10,006 nucleotides of DNA from Bacteroidales bacterium (lineage in GTDB: Bacteria; Bacteroidota; Bacteroidia; Bacteroidales; Azobacteroidaceae), in NCBI GenBank assembly GCA_020860885.1, contig JAJBTS010000131.1, positions 1 to 10,006 on the forward strand. Direction: 5' to 3'. Numbering within the stretch: position 1 is the stretch's first letter; every line of letters begins with the position of its first letter. Below the pieces are notes generated by a model. It saw only the letters and a list, made by a program, of their open reading frames with translations, searched no databases and was not told where the DNA came from. The translations under genes and the position numbers were made by a program. This document shows positions 1 through 7,724 of the stretch, piece by piece.

Positions 1-66
1 ATTCTATGTTTCTGTTCTTCTTTTAAATTATTAAAAATATATTTTCATATTAATTCCATAATATTC

Positions 67-108
67 AAAAAAAGAAAAGCGGCCTACATTCTTTGTAGAA
101 CCGCTTTT
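67..108 (-). terminator. Intrinsic terminator after tRNA-Lys
   Basis: Read on the minus strand, an 8-bp outer stem (AAAAGCGG with CCGCTTTT) encloses an inner CTACA/TGTAG stem, and a run of seven T follows after a single C. This is a typical rho-independent terminator. It lies a few bases beyond the 3' end of the tRNA, so it most likely ends the tRNA transcript. Bases 1-66 to its left are AT-rich and show no gene. Confidence 0.85.
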
Positions 109-115
109 TAGCCTG

Positions 116-188
116 TGTCCCCGCAGGGACTCGAACCCTGGACCCAATGATTAAGAGTCATTTGCTCTACCAACTGAGCTACGGAGAC
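116..188 (-). tRNA. tRNA-Lys (anticodon CTT)
   Basis: The minus strand folds into a complete 73-base cloverleaf. The acceptor is GTCTCCG paired with CGGGGAC (one T-G wobble), the D arm is GCTC/GAGC, the anticodon stem is AATGA/TCATT around the loop CTCTTAA, the variable loop has 5 bases, and the T arm is CAGGG-TTCGAGT-CCCTG. The discriminator base is A. Loop positions 3-5 read CTT, which decodes the lysine codon AAG. The 3' CCA is not encoded (the next bases are CAG), so it must be added after transcription, which is usual in Bacteroidota. The gene has a promoter-like element upstream and a terminator downstream. Confidence 0.97.
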
Positions 189-218
189 AATTATGAACAC
201 TCTTCAGCAATACGGCTG

Positions 219-250
219 CGAAGGTACAACTATCTCCTTTAAACTCCAAA
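219..250 (-). promoter_or_regulatory. Probable promoter of tRNA-Lys
   Basis: On the minus strand TTTG (250-247) is followed after 20 bases by TACCTTCG (226-219), close to the Bacteroides consensus TTTG...TAnnTTTG with one mismatch in the -7 box. Transcription would begin near 212, about 24 bases before the tRNA. The element lies in the 81-base gap after the YtxH-like gene, so the tRNA can be transcribed independently. This is a motif match only. Confidence 0.55.
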
Positions 251-269
251 TTAAGTCTCTAAAAAGTTC

Positions 270-578
270 TTATTTGTTAGAAGCATTTTTAACTTCTTCC
301 TCCAAAGCTTCAGCCTGAGCTTGTGCTTCTGCATCTGCTATAGCCTCTGTCGCAAGAACAGCCTCAATTTCAAAAATCTCCTGATCCGTCAGATCATCAG
401 ACTGACAACCACAGGCACATTTCACCTTATCGCCCATTTCTCTCACTTTGTCTTCCGCATCATTCAAAAATCTTCTGACTTTCACTCTATTTCTGGGGTC
501 CATTGCAAATCTGTATCCAACAATACCACCCACTAGAAGACCAAATGTTAAACCGCTTAAATAATTACTTGCTTTCAT
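270..578 (-). CDS. YtxH-like small membrane-anchored protein
   Basis: The product is a 102-residue protein. Residues 6-26 form one hydrophobic, glycine-rich segment (a GLLVGGIVG glycine-zipper-like stretch) at the very N-terminus, followed by a basic stretch (residues 29-36) and then a charged helix. This layout is that of the YtxH/GvpP-like family, small single-pass inner-membrane proteins of unclear, possibly stress-related, function. Residues 53-59 hold a tight cysteine cluster, C54-A-C56-G-C58, which I do not associate with the family. The C-terminal third is rich in Ala and Glu and probably helical. The start at 578 places the membrane segment at the N-terminus. The leader has no Shine-Dalgarno motif, as elsewhere in this window, and I found no convincing promoter in 579-730. 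Assignment to YtxH rests on architecture and is moderately sure; the function is unknown. Confidence 0.7.
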   Translation of the reverse strand: MKASNYLSGLTFGLLVGGIVGYRFAMDPRNRVKVRRFLNDAEDKVREMGDKVKCACGCQSDDLTDQEIFEIEAVLATEAIADAEAQAQAEALEEEVKNASNK

Positions 579-730
579 AGTATTTCTATTTTTAGTGATT
601 AAAATATTTCATTGACTAAAATAAAAACAAGTTCTCATCAGAAAAAGTTTTGATTAAACAGAAAATGAAATCAGGAAATTGAAACTGAATTAATTTAACT
701 GCATTTTTAATATATTCAACTTCCTTCCGA

Positions 731-1975
731 CTAGCTCAATTTATGAATCACTAAACCGGAGCGCAACTTTGGTTCAAACCAGGTGGTTTTAGGAGGCATG
801 ATATTACCCGTATCAGCGATATCCATCAATTGTTTCATGGATACGGGATATAAAGCCAAAGCCGCTATCATTTCTCCACTATCCACTCTCCTTTTTAGTT
901 CATCCAATCCACGTAGTCCTCCTACAAAATCGATTCTTTTGTCCGTACGAAGATCTTTCATTCCTAATATTTTATCCAGAATAAGATTGGAAGATATTGT
1001 AACATCCAATACTCCGATCGGATCACTATCATCATAAGTACCTGGTTTGGCTTCCAAAGAATACCAACGATTCTCCAAATATAAAGAAAATTTATGTAAT
1101 TTGTCAGGCCTGTATATTTCTTCTCCTTTATCTTCTATTAGAAAGTCATGAGATAAAGCTTGTAAAAATTCAGCGGAAGTTAATCCATTCAAATCTTTTA
1201 CCACACGATTATAATCCATGATCATCAATTGATCAGATGGGAAACATACAGCCATAAAATAATTATATTCTTCTTTTCCTGTATGATCAGGATTATTCTT
1301 AGCTTTTTCAGCCCCCACTAATGCCGCCGCCGCAGAACGATGATGTCCGTCAGCAATATATAAACATGGCATGGATTCAAAAAGCCCGGTAATTTTCTGA
1401 ATCTTATCGTCTTCATCTATAATCCAAAAATGATGACCAATATTATCTTCAGAAACAAAATCATACTCGGGAGTTTTCTGAACAACTTCTTGAACAATTT
1501 TATCTAATTCAGGATTTTCGGGATAAGCAAAGAAAACAGGTTCAATATTTGCATCGTTGATACGAACATGTTTCATCCGGTCCTCTTCTTTATCCTTACG
1601 GGTTAATTCATGTTTCTTGATTACACCATTTAAATAATCATCGACATAAGAGCCTACAACTAACCCATATTGAGTTCTACCATTCATTGTCTGAGCGTAG
1701 ACATAATAACTTTCCTTTTCATCCTGAACCAGCCAACCTTTTTCCTGAAATGTATTAAAATTTTCCACTGCTTTTTCATAAACATCCGAATCATGCTCAT
1801 CTTTTCCAACAGGAAAATCAATTTCAGGTTTAATGATATGATACAACGACTTTTCGTTTCCTTTTGCTTCTTCTCGGGCTTCTTCTGAGCTGAGAACATC
1901 ATAGGGACGCGAAGCTACTTGTGTCACAAATTCTTTGGGAGGTCTTACTCCTTTAAAGGGTTTTATAATTGCCAT
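731..1975 (-). CDS. DUF1015 family protein
   Basis: The product is a 414-residue soluble protein without signal peptide or membrane segments and matches the DUF1015 family in length and motifs. It starts with MAIIKPFKGVRP, a typical opening of the family (the usual form is I-x-P-F-x-x-x-R). Its hallmark is the core motif I-A-D209-G-H-H-R213-S-A-A-A. The C-terminal part carries a conserved-looking D-F-V-G-G segment and ends with an E-M-I-A-A-L-A-L-Y-P-V-S stretch. The biochemical role is not established to my knowledge. From memory, DUF1015 genes often lie beside serC and serA in Bacteroidota, and DGHHR resembles the G-x-R-R motif of ParB-like serine kinases, so a link to serine metabolism is possible but is inference. 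No ser gene is visible here. The gene is divergent from an ABC-F gene and shares its spacer. Family assignment is secure, function is open. Confidence 0.9.
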   Translation of the reverse strand: MAIIKPFKGVRPPKEFVTQVASRPYDVLSSEEAREEAKGNEKSLYHIIKPEIDFPVGKDEHDSDVYEKAVENFNTFQEKGWLVQDEKESYYVYAQTMNGRTQYGLVVGSYVDDYLNGVIKKHELTRKDKEEDRMKHVRINDANIEPVFFAYPENPELDKIVQEVVQKTPEYDFVSEDNIGHHFWIIDEDDKIQKITGLFESMPCLYIADGHHRSAAAALVGAEKAKNNPDHTGKEEYNYFMAVCFPSDQLMIMDYNRVVKDLNGLTSAEFLQALSHDFLIEDKGEEIYRPDKLHKFSLYLENRWYSLEAKPGTYDDSDPIGVLDVTISSNLILDKILGMKDLRTDKRIDFVGGLRGLDELKRRVDSGEMIAALALYPVSMKQLMDIADTGNIMPPKTTWFEPKLRSGLVIHKLS

Positions 1976-1993
1976 ATTGTATTAATTAATGAT

Positions 1994-2026
1994 TTTGTAA
2001 AGATACAAACTTTTTATGTACTTTTG
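1994..2026 (+). promoter_or_regulatory. Probable promoter of the plus-strand ABC-F gene
   Basis: TTTG (1994-1997) is followed after 21 bases by TACTTTTG (2019-2026), a full match to the Bacteroides -33/-7 consensus TTTG...TAnnTTTG. Initiation would fall near 2033, leaving a leader of about 15 bases before the ATG at 2048. Confidence 0.65.
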
Positions 2027-2029
2027 CAA
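1998..2029 (-). promoter_or_regulatory. Probable promoter of the DUF1015 gene
   Basis: On the minus strand TTG (2028-2026) is followed by 20 bases and TATCTTTA (2005-1998), which differs from TAnnTTTG only at the last base. Transcription would start near 1991, about 15 bases before the ATG at 1975. The element overlaps the opposite promoter of the ABC-F gene. Confidence 0.5.
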
Positions 2030-2047
2030 GCTAAAAAATAAATAGAT

Positions 2048-3667
2048 ATGTTGATTGTTGAAGGCTTAAAAGTTGAATTCGGAGGACAAACTTTATTTGA
2101 AAATGTAAATTTCATTATCAATAAAAAGGATAAGATAGCCTTGGTGGGAAAGAATGGCGCAGGAAAAAGTACTATGCTTAAAATCCTGGCAGGAGTGAAT
2201 AAAAACTACAAAGGAACTGTAACCGGACCTTCCGGAATGACTGTGGGATACTTGCCTCAGGTTATGCAGGTATCTGATGTCCGGACTGTACGGGAAGAAG
2301 CATCGCAGGCCTTTGCTCCTATTTTTGCTTTACAAATGGAAATCGAAGAGATGAACCTTCAACTGGAAACACGTACGGATTTTGAATCCGACGATTATGC
2401 CGATCTTATCAACCGTTTTACTCTTGCCCATGAACGTTTAGCCGGGATAGAAAACACTAATTTTGAAGGAGACGTAGAAAAAACTCTTATAGGTTTGGGA
2501 TTTAAGCGTTCGGATCTGGATATGCCTACGAGTGCTTTCAGCGGAGGATGGAGAATGCGCGTTGAATTAGCCAAACTGTTATTGCAAAATCCGGATGTAA
2601 TGTTGTTGGATGAACCTACAAATCATCTGGATATAGAAACAATAGGTTGGTTGGAAAATTTTATTAATACCCAGGCCAATGCCGTTGTATTAATCTCTCA
2701 CGACCGTAAATTCATCGATTCGGTAACCAACCGTACGATTGAATTAACATTGGGTAAAATCTACGATTATAAAGTAAACTTCACTACCTATCAACAGCTG
2801 AGAGAAGAAAGACGACTGCAACAACTACATGCGTGGGAAGCCCAACAAAAACAGATACAGGAAATTGAAGAATTTATTGAACGATTCCGGGCACAGGCAG
2901 CTAAAGCCGTGCTGGTACAATCCAGAATCCGTCAGTTGGAGAAAATGGAAAGGGTTCATATTGATGAGGAAGACAAAGCTCATATCCGTATTAAATTTCA
3001 ACCCGCTACTCGTTCCGGAAATTATCCTCTTACTGTCGACAGTTTAACGAAATATTACGACGACCATCTGATTTTTGAAAATGCCAACCTCATGATATCT
3101 CGGGGAGAAAAAGTTGCTTTGGCGGGAAAAAACGGAGAAGGAAAATCTACTTTCGTTAAATGTGTAATGAATGAAATTCCTTATTCAGGAACCATCATGC
3201 TGGGACACAATGTAAAGATTGGATATTTTGCCCAGAATCAGGCTCAACTATTGGATGAAGATTTAACGGTTTTTGAAACTATTGATCAAGTGGCTGAAGG
3301 GGATATCCGAACCCAGATCCGGAGTATTCTGGGGGCATTTCTCTTCGGGAAAGAAGACTCGGACAAAAAAGTTAAAGTACTTTCTGGAGGAGAAAGGACA
3401 CGCCTTGCAATGATAAAATTACTACTCGAACCAGTCAATTTATTAATTCTCGACGAACCAACCAATCATTTGGATCTTAAAACAAAAGAAATTCTGAAAA
3501 ATGCTTTGCTGGATTACGATGGAACGGTTATTCTTGTGTCTCACGACCGGGATTTTCTCGATGGACTAGTTTCCAAAGTATTTGAATTTTCAGATAAGAA
3601 AGTCCGTGAACACATTGGAGGTGTATACGATTATTTACAGGCAAAAGAAAACCTCATATTGGATTAA
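2048..3667 (+). CDS. ABC-F ATPase (short form, no C-terminal coiled coil)
   Basis: The product is a 539-residue cytosolic protein with two ABC ATPase domains in tandem and no membrane segment, the architecture of ABC-F proteins. These bind the ribosome and act on translation or antibiotic protection and are not transporters. Domain 1 has Walker A at 34-42, the signature FSGGW at 164-168 and Walker B with D188-E189. A charged linker rich in Arg, Gln and Glu (about 235-300), the P-site tRNA interaction motif region, follows. Domain 2 has Walker A at 360-368, LSGGE at 445-449 and D469-E470. Both LLDEPTNHLD-type motifs are intact, so both sites should hydrolyse ATP. The protein ends soon after domain 2, lacking the C-terminal coiled coil of Uup-like members, and a terminator follows at once. 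It aligns closely over its whole length with the minus-strand ABC-F protein encoded from 7715. The subfamily, and whether it gives drug resistance, cannot be told from sequence alone. Confidence 0.95.
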   Translation: MLIVEGLKVEFGGQTLFENVNFIINKKDKIALVGKNGAGKSTMLKILAGVNKNYKGTVTGPSGMTVGYLPQVMQVSDVRTVREEASQAFAPIFALQMEIEEMNLQLETRTDFESDDYADLINRFTLAHERLAGIENTNFEGDVEKTLIGLGFKRSDLDMPTSAFSGGWRMRVELAKLLLQNPDVMLLDEPTNHLDIETIGWLENFINTQANAVVLISHDRKFIDSVTNRTIELTLGKIYDYKVNFTTYQQLREERRLQQLHAWEAQQKQIQEIEEFIERFRAQAAKAVLVQSRIRQLEKMERVHIDEEDKAHIRIKFQPATRSGNYPLTVDSLTKYYDDHLIFENANLMISRGEKVALAGKNGEGKSTFVKCVMNEIPYSGTIMLGHNVKIGYFAQNQAQLLDEDLTVFETIDQVAEGDIRTQIRSILGAFLFGKEDSDKKVKVLSGGERTRLAMIKLLLEPVNLLILDEPTNHLDLKTKEILKNALLDYDGTVILVSHDRDFLDGLVSKVFEFSDKKVREHIGGVYDYLQAKENLILD

Positions 3668-3668
3668 T

Positions 3669-3717
3669 AAAAAATCCCCCGCTAATCAAAATTAAAAGGA
3701 TTAGTGAGGGATTTTTT
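3669..3717. terminator. Bidirectional intrinsic terminator between convergent genes
   Basis: A 14-bp stem (ATCCCCCGCTAATC with GATTAGTGAGGGAT, one C-A mismatch and one G-T wobble) closes an 11-base loop and is flanked by A6 on the left and T6 on the right. It therefore provides a hairpin plus U-tract in both directions. It begins two bases after the ABC-F stop codon and lies 19 bases from the end of the convergent M13 peptidase gene, so it can end both transcripts. Confidence 0.92.
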
Positions 3718-3735
3718 ATTCGTATAGGAAAAGTT

Positions 3736-5778
3736 TCACCAGATACTTGCCCGTTCTTGTTTTGGAATATATAATTCATTATCAGGAGTTACCTCAAAAG
3801 CATTGTACCAGACATCGATGTGTGGCAATGCCCCATTTACTCTCCATTTACTTAAAGAATGAGGATCCACTTTCGTTAAATGAAGAATTTCCTCATCTCT
3901 GATATTTCCGGCCCATACGGCAGCATAAGCCAGAAAGAAACGTTGCGCATCTGTATATCCATCAATTGAAGTTGGAGTATCGCTTCCTTTTAGAGTATTT
4001 TGATAAGCTTGCCAGGAAACCTGTAAACCTCCGTTATCAGCAATATTTTCACCTAAAGTAAAACGGCCATTCGCATGTACTGTATCTAAAACAACGATAT
4101 TATCGAAAAAATCAACCAATACCTGAGCTTTCTCGTTGAAGCGTTTTGCATCTTCTTCGGTCCACCAATCCGATAGGTTTCCATTTTTATCGAATTGCCG
4201 GCCCTGATCGTCAAATCCATGGGTCATCTCATGTCCTATTACCACACCGATAGCACCGTAATTGACAGCATCGTCAGCATCCATATTGAAAAAAGGAGGT
4301 TGAAGAATAGCAGCAGGAAAACAAATTTCATTTGTTACAGGATTGTAGTAGGCATTCACAGTCTGAACATTCATTAACCATTCATCTTTATCTACCGGTT
4401 GATTAAATTTGCTGATCATAAAATCAAAATCAAAGTTATTCGAACGCAAAATATTTTTCCAATAAGAATCTTCTTTGCTAATCTTCAAACCAGTATAATC
4501 TCTCCATTTATCGGGATAACCGACCTTTACATGAAATGTTCCTAATTTCTCTATTGCCTTTTCTTTCGTATCCTCTCCCATCCATTCCAGATTATTAATT
4601 CTTTCTCCGAGTGCAGTCTGCAGATTATTCACCAGATCCAACATCTTTTCTTTAGCAGCAGGAGGAAAATATTTTTTGGCATATAACTGCCCTACAGCTT
4701 CCCCTAATGTTCCATCAATAACTCCGATGGCCCTTTTCCAACGCTCGTGTTGTTTTTCTCTACCTGAAACCGTTTTTCCATAGAATTCAAAAGCAGTTTC
4801 GGAAAATTCGTCACTCAGAAAAGAAGTAGCCGATAATATTACATTCCACATTAAATAATATTGAATATCCTGAACTGTGTACTCTGTTAAAACTTCATTT
4901 ACTTCTTTCAAGGGCTCTATTTGTGCTACATTCAAATCTTCAATCGTACCTATTCCAATGGTTTGAAAATAAGTATTCCAGTCAATTTCAGGTACCAATT
5001 TCGCCAATTCGGCTATCGAAACCTTATGATAGTTGGCCGTTGGATCTCGTAATTCCTCACGGGAAAAAGCTGCTTTTGCTAATCGTGTTTCAACCGACAT
5101 CACAACCCGGGAAGCTTGTTTTGACTCTTCTTCGTTGAATCCGGAAAGAATAAATAACTTTTCTATTAATTCAATATATTTTGTTCTCAATTCCCGGGAA
5201 CGCTCATCTTTTTCAATATAATAATCCCTGTCTCCCATAGAATATCCACCCTGGGATATATGAAATATATTTATGGAACTATTTCTATCATCGGCATATA
5301 CATAGGGAGAAAAGAACGGATTATAGCCGTCCCGCAACATAGTAGCCAGGATATTGGAAATTTCAGATTTTTCATTTAGTCCTTTTAATTTATCCAAATA
5401 GAATTGAATAGGAGCTGCACCCTCTTTATTCAGCCGTTCTTCATCCATAGCTAAAGAATAAAGATCTCCAATCTTCTGAGCCACACTTCCAAACTCATTT
5501 TCAGTATGAGAAAGCTCGTCAATTAGTTCTTTTACCTGATTTTGACTTTTTTCTCTCAATTCATCAAAGGTACCATACCTTGCATATTCCGGTTTCAATG
5601 GATGATTGTCCATCCACCCGCCACATGCATAACGGTAAAAATCATTCCCTGGGACAACCGATAAATCTAAATTATTTATATTAATTCCCGGCTCTGTTTC
5701 GTGTTGAATCTCTGTTTTCTTACAACCATATAAAGTCATAGCAGCAATAATACTTAAAAAAATTATATTCTTTTTCAT
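3736..5778 (-). CDS. M13 family zinc metallopeptidase, lipoprotein (PepO/neprilysin-like)
   Basis: The product is a 680-residue peptidase of family M13, zinc endopeptidases that cleave oligopeptides. Residues 1-18 form a lipoprotein signal with the lipobox L16-Y-G-C19, so the protein should be lipid-anchored in the cell envelope, facing the periplasm or the outside. The long N-terminal helical M13_N domain fills roughly residues 35-420. The catalytic domain has the substrate-binding N475-A-Y-Y-N-P motif, the zinc site H516-E517-M-T-H520 and the third ligand in G-E577-N-I-A-D581. The conserved R-V-N-G segment near the C-terminus and the final I-W are also typical. All catalytic residues are present and the length is normal. 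The lipobox position fits the start at 5778. The gene lies on the same strand as the ABC-F gene upstream. If that gene is read through its -1 frame its stop TAA (5781-5779) touches this ATG, which suggests co-transcription. The physiological substrate is unknown. Confidence 0.96.
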   Translation of the reverse strand: MKKNIIFLSIIAAMTLYGCKKTEIQHETEPGININNLDLSVVPGNDFYRYACGGWMDNHPLKPEYARYGTFDELREKSQNQVKELIDELSHTENEFGSVAQKIGDLYSLAMDEERLNKEGAAPIQFYLDKLKGLNEKSEISNILATMLRDGYNPFFSPYVYADDRNSSINIFHISQGGYSMGDRDYYIEKDERSRELRTKYIELIEKLFILSGFNEEESKQASRVVMSVETRLAKAAFSREELRDPTANYHKVSIAELAKLVPEIDWNTYFQTIGIGTIEDLNVAQIEPLKEVNEVLTEYTVQDIQYYLMWNVILSATSFLSDEFSETAFEFYGKTVSGREKQHERWKRAIGVIDGTLGEAVGQLYAKKYFPPAAKEKMLDLVNNLQTALGERINNLEWMGEDTKEKAIEKLGTFHVKVGYPDKWRDYTGLKISKEDSYWKNILRSNNFDFDFMISKFNQPVDKDEWLMNVQTVNAYYNPVTNEICFPAAILQPPFFNMDADDAVNYGAIGVVIGHEMTHGFDDQGRQFDKNGNLSDWWTEEDAKRFNEKAQVLVDFFDNIVVLDTVHANGRFTLGENIADNGGLQVSWQAYQNTLKGSDTPTSIDGYTDAQRFFLAYAAVWAGNIRDEEILHLTKVDPHSLSKWRVNGALPHIDVWYNAFEVTPDNELYIPKQERASIW

Positions 5779-5962
5779 TTATTCTATTGTTTTGAAATTT
5801 TCCAATTCCAGTGTAGTATTTGTCCATTCGTCCATAATATTAGAAACTTTTTTCTGAAGTTCAGCATGTTTCCATAGCAAATCTACATTTGAAGCTCCTT
5901 CCGGAGTGTTGAGAATCATTTCCACTTCTTTAATTTCATTCTCAAGCTTCTCTATTTTTTTT
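5779..5962 (-). other. Out-of-frame C-terminal extension of the minus-strand ABC-F gene, with A8 slippery site
   Basis: The ABC-F reading frame runs GCA GAA AAA AAA TAG on the minus strand and stops at 5954-5952. The run of eight A (5962-5955) contains an in-frame A_AAA_AAA slippery heptamer. A -1 shift there (one A read twice) gives ATA GAG AAG CTT and opens 58 further codons without a stop, ending in TAA at 5781-5779. The encoded segment begins IEKLENEIKEVE, includes L-W-K-H-A-E-L-Q and D-E-W, and is rich in Glu, Lys and Leu, as expected for the ABC-F C-terminal coiled coil (ABC_tran_CTD type). The full product would have about 645 residues. The segment fills the entire gap to the peptidase ATG. 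Whether the shift is programmed, due to transcript slippage, a true mutation or a homopolymer sequencing error cannot be decided here. Confidence 0.85.
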
Positions 5963-7715
5963 CTGCATCTTCAATCTTTTTCTCCAAACGTTTTACAGAT
6001 CTTTGTTGTTCTTTACGCTCCTCATAAGATAATTTAGTTAATGAAGTCGTTTCTTCTTTTTTCTCTGTATGTCCTATTTGAACCTTTTTTTCTAATTCTT
6101 TTAAGCTATCGATTCTTTTCTTTTCAAGAAAATTGTAAATGCCTCCGAGATGTTCTTTTACTTGCTGATTTCCGAATTCGTAAACTTTGTCGACCAGACC
6201 ATCCAAAAATTCTCTATCATGAGAAACAAGAATTACAGTTCCGTCAAATTCTTTCAGAGCCTCTTTCAGAACATCCTTTGAACGCATATCCAAATGATTC
6301 GTAGGCTCATCCAGAATAAGCAGATTGACCGGTTCGAGTAGTAGTTTTATCATTGCAAGACGTGTCCTCTCACCTCCGGACAAAACTCCCACCTTTTTAT
6401 CCGATGCTTCCCCACCGAACATGAAAGCGCCGAGTATATCCCGTATTTTAGTCCGGATATCACCGACAGCAACGTTATCAATGGTTTGGAAAACAGTTAG
6501 CTTCTCGTCCATTAAGTCAGCCTGATTCTGGGCAAAATATCCAATCTTTACATTATGCCCAATTTCGAGTTTCCCTTCATAAGGAATCTGGCCCATTATA
6601 CATTTCACCAGAGTAGACTTACCTTCTCCGTTTTTTCCAACAAATGCAATTTTATCTCCACGGTTTATAGTAAATGTCGCATTTTTAAAGATCAAATGAT
6701 CCCCATAGCTTTTGGATACATTTTCTACAATTACCGGATAAGAACCTGATCTTGGCGCAGGAGGAAACTTCAATCGCAAAGTTGAATTATCTTCTTCATC
6801 AATCTCTATACGTTCTATTTTTTCAAGTTGCTTAATCCGGCTTTGTACCTGAACTGCTTTCGTAGCTTTATAACGGAAACGTTCAATAAAATCTTCGGTT
6901 TCTTCTATCTGCTTACGCTGATTTTCATAAGCTCTTAATTGCTGCTCCCGGCGTTCTTTTCGTAACTCTACATATTTGGAATAATTGACTCTGTAATCGT
7001 ATACTTTGCCCAGAGATATTTCAATAGTACGGGAAGTCACAGCATCTATAAAAGCCCTGTCGTGAGAGACAAGGATAACAGCATTTGCTTGTGTTGCAAG
7101 AAAATTCTCCAGCCATTGTATGGACTCAATATCCAAATGGTTGGTAGGCTCATCCAACAACAGTATATCCGGTTTACGAAGTAAAATCTTGGCTAATTCG
7201 ATACGCATTCGCCATCCGCCACTGAATTCACTCGTGGGGCGATCAAAGTCGTTACGCATGAAACCCAGGCCCAACAAAGTTTTCTCTATTTCGGCCTGCA
7301 TATTAGAAGCTCCTTCCATTACCAGGAGCTCATTAAGATGAGTAATATCGTCTATTAATTGATGATAAGATTCGGATTCGTAATCTTCACGCTCAGTCAA
7401 TTCCAGATTTAACCGCTCCAATTTCTGTTCCATTTTCAACAAATAATCAAAAGCCAGTATAGCCTCCTCCTTTACTGTTCGATCATCGTTTAATTTCATC
7501 TGTTGGGGCAAATAACCTATAGTAACTTCTTTAGGCATAGATACCCTCCCTTTTGACGGTTCATACAAACCGGCAAAAATTTTAAGAAGAGTACTCTTCC
7601 CGGCTCCGTTCTTTCCGACCAGAGCTATTTTATCTTTCTTATCTACAACAAAACCAATATCATCCAGAAGATTGAAACTTCCGAATGATACAGTTAAATT
7701 TTCAACACTATACAT
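5952..7715 (-). CDS. ABC-F ATPase (Uup-like, reading frame ends at an A8 run)
   Basis: The zero-frame product has 587 residues and is a soluble protein with two ABC ATPase domains. Domain 1 has Walker A at 34-42, the signature FSGGW and an LLLDEPTNHLD Walker B near residue 188. The inter-domain linker is rich in Arg, Lys, Glu and Gln (E-R-F-R-Y-K-A-T-K-A-V-Q-V-Q-S-R). Domain 2 has GKNGEGKST, LSGGE and LLILDEPTNHLD. Unlike its paralog at 2048-3667, it continues after domain 2 into a Lys/Glu-rich stretch (S-Y-E-E-R-K-E-Q-Q-R-S-V-K-R-L-E-K-K-I) that opens a C-terminal coiled coil and then breaks off at E-D-A-E-K-K. The rest of the coiled coil is encoded in the -1 frame downstream. Family members act on ribosomes. 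The ATPase core is intact, so even the short form could be active. The start at 7715 places the first beta strand and Walker A at the usual distance. The peptidase gene downstream probably shares its transcript. Confidence 0.93.
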   Translation of the reverse strand: MYSVENLTVSFGSFNLLDDIGFVVDKKDKIALVGKNGAGKSTLLKIFAGLYEPSKGRVSMPKEVTIGYLPQQMKLNDDRTVKEEAILAFDYLLKMEQKLERLNLELTEREDYESESYHQLIDDITHLNELLVMEGASNMQAEIEKTLLGLGFMRNDFDRPTSEFSGGWRMRIELAKILLRKPDILLLDEPTNHLDIESIQWLENFLATQANAVILVSHDRAFIDAVTSRTIEISLGKVYDYRVNYSKYVELRKERREQQLRAYENQRKQIEETEDFIERFRYKATKAVQVQSRIKQLEKIERIEIDEEDNSTLRLKFPPAPRSGSYPVIVENVSKSYGDHLIFKNATFTINRGDKIAFVGKNGEGKSTLVKCIMGQIPYEGKLEIGHNVKIGYFAQNQADLMDEKLTVFQTIDNVAVGDIRTKIRDILGAFMFGGEASDKKVGVLSGGERTRLAMIKLLLEPVNLLILDEPTNHLDMRSKDVLKEALKEFDGTVILVSHDREFLDGLVDKVYEFGNQQVKEHLGGIYNFLEKKRIDSLKELEKKVQIGHTEKKEETTSLTKLSYEERKEQQRSVKRLEKKIEDAEKK

Positions 7716-7724
7716 CTTTTATAA

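Noticed and set aside
579..730. Promoter for the YtxH-like gene or terminator of the DUF1015 gene
   Set aside because: The gap is AT-rich; only weak -7-like strings such as TATTTTAG without a matching -33 box occur, and no hairpin with a T-run is visible. Co-transcription with the DUF1015 gene cannot be excluded.
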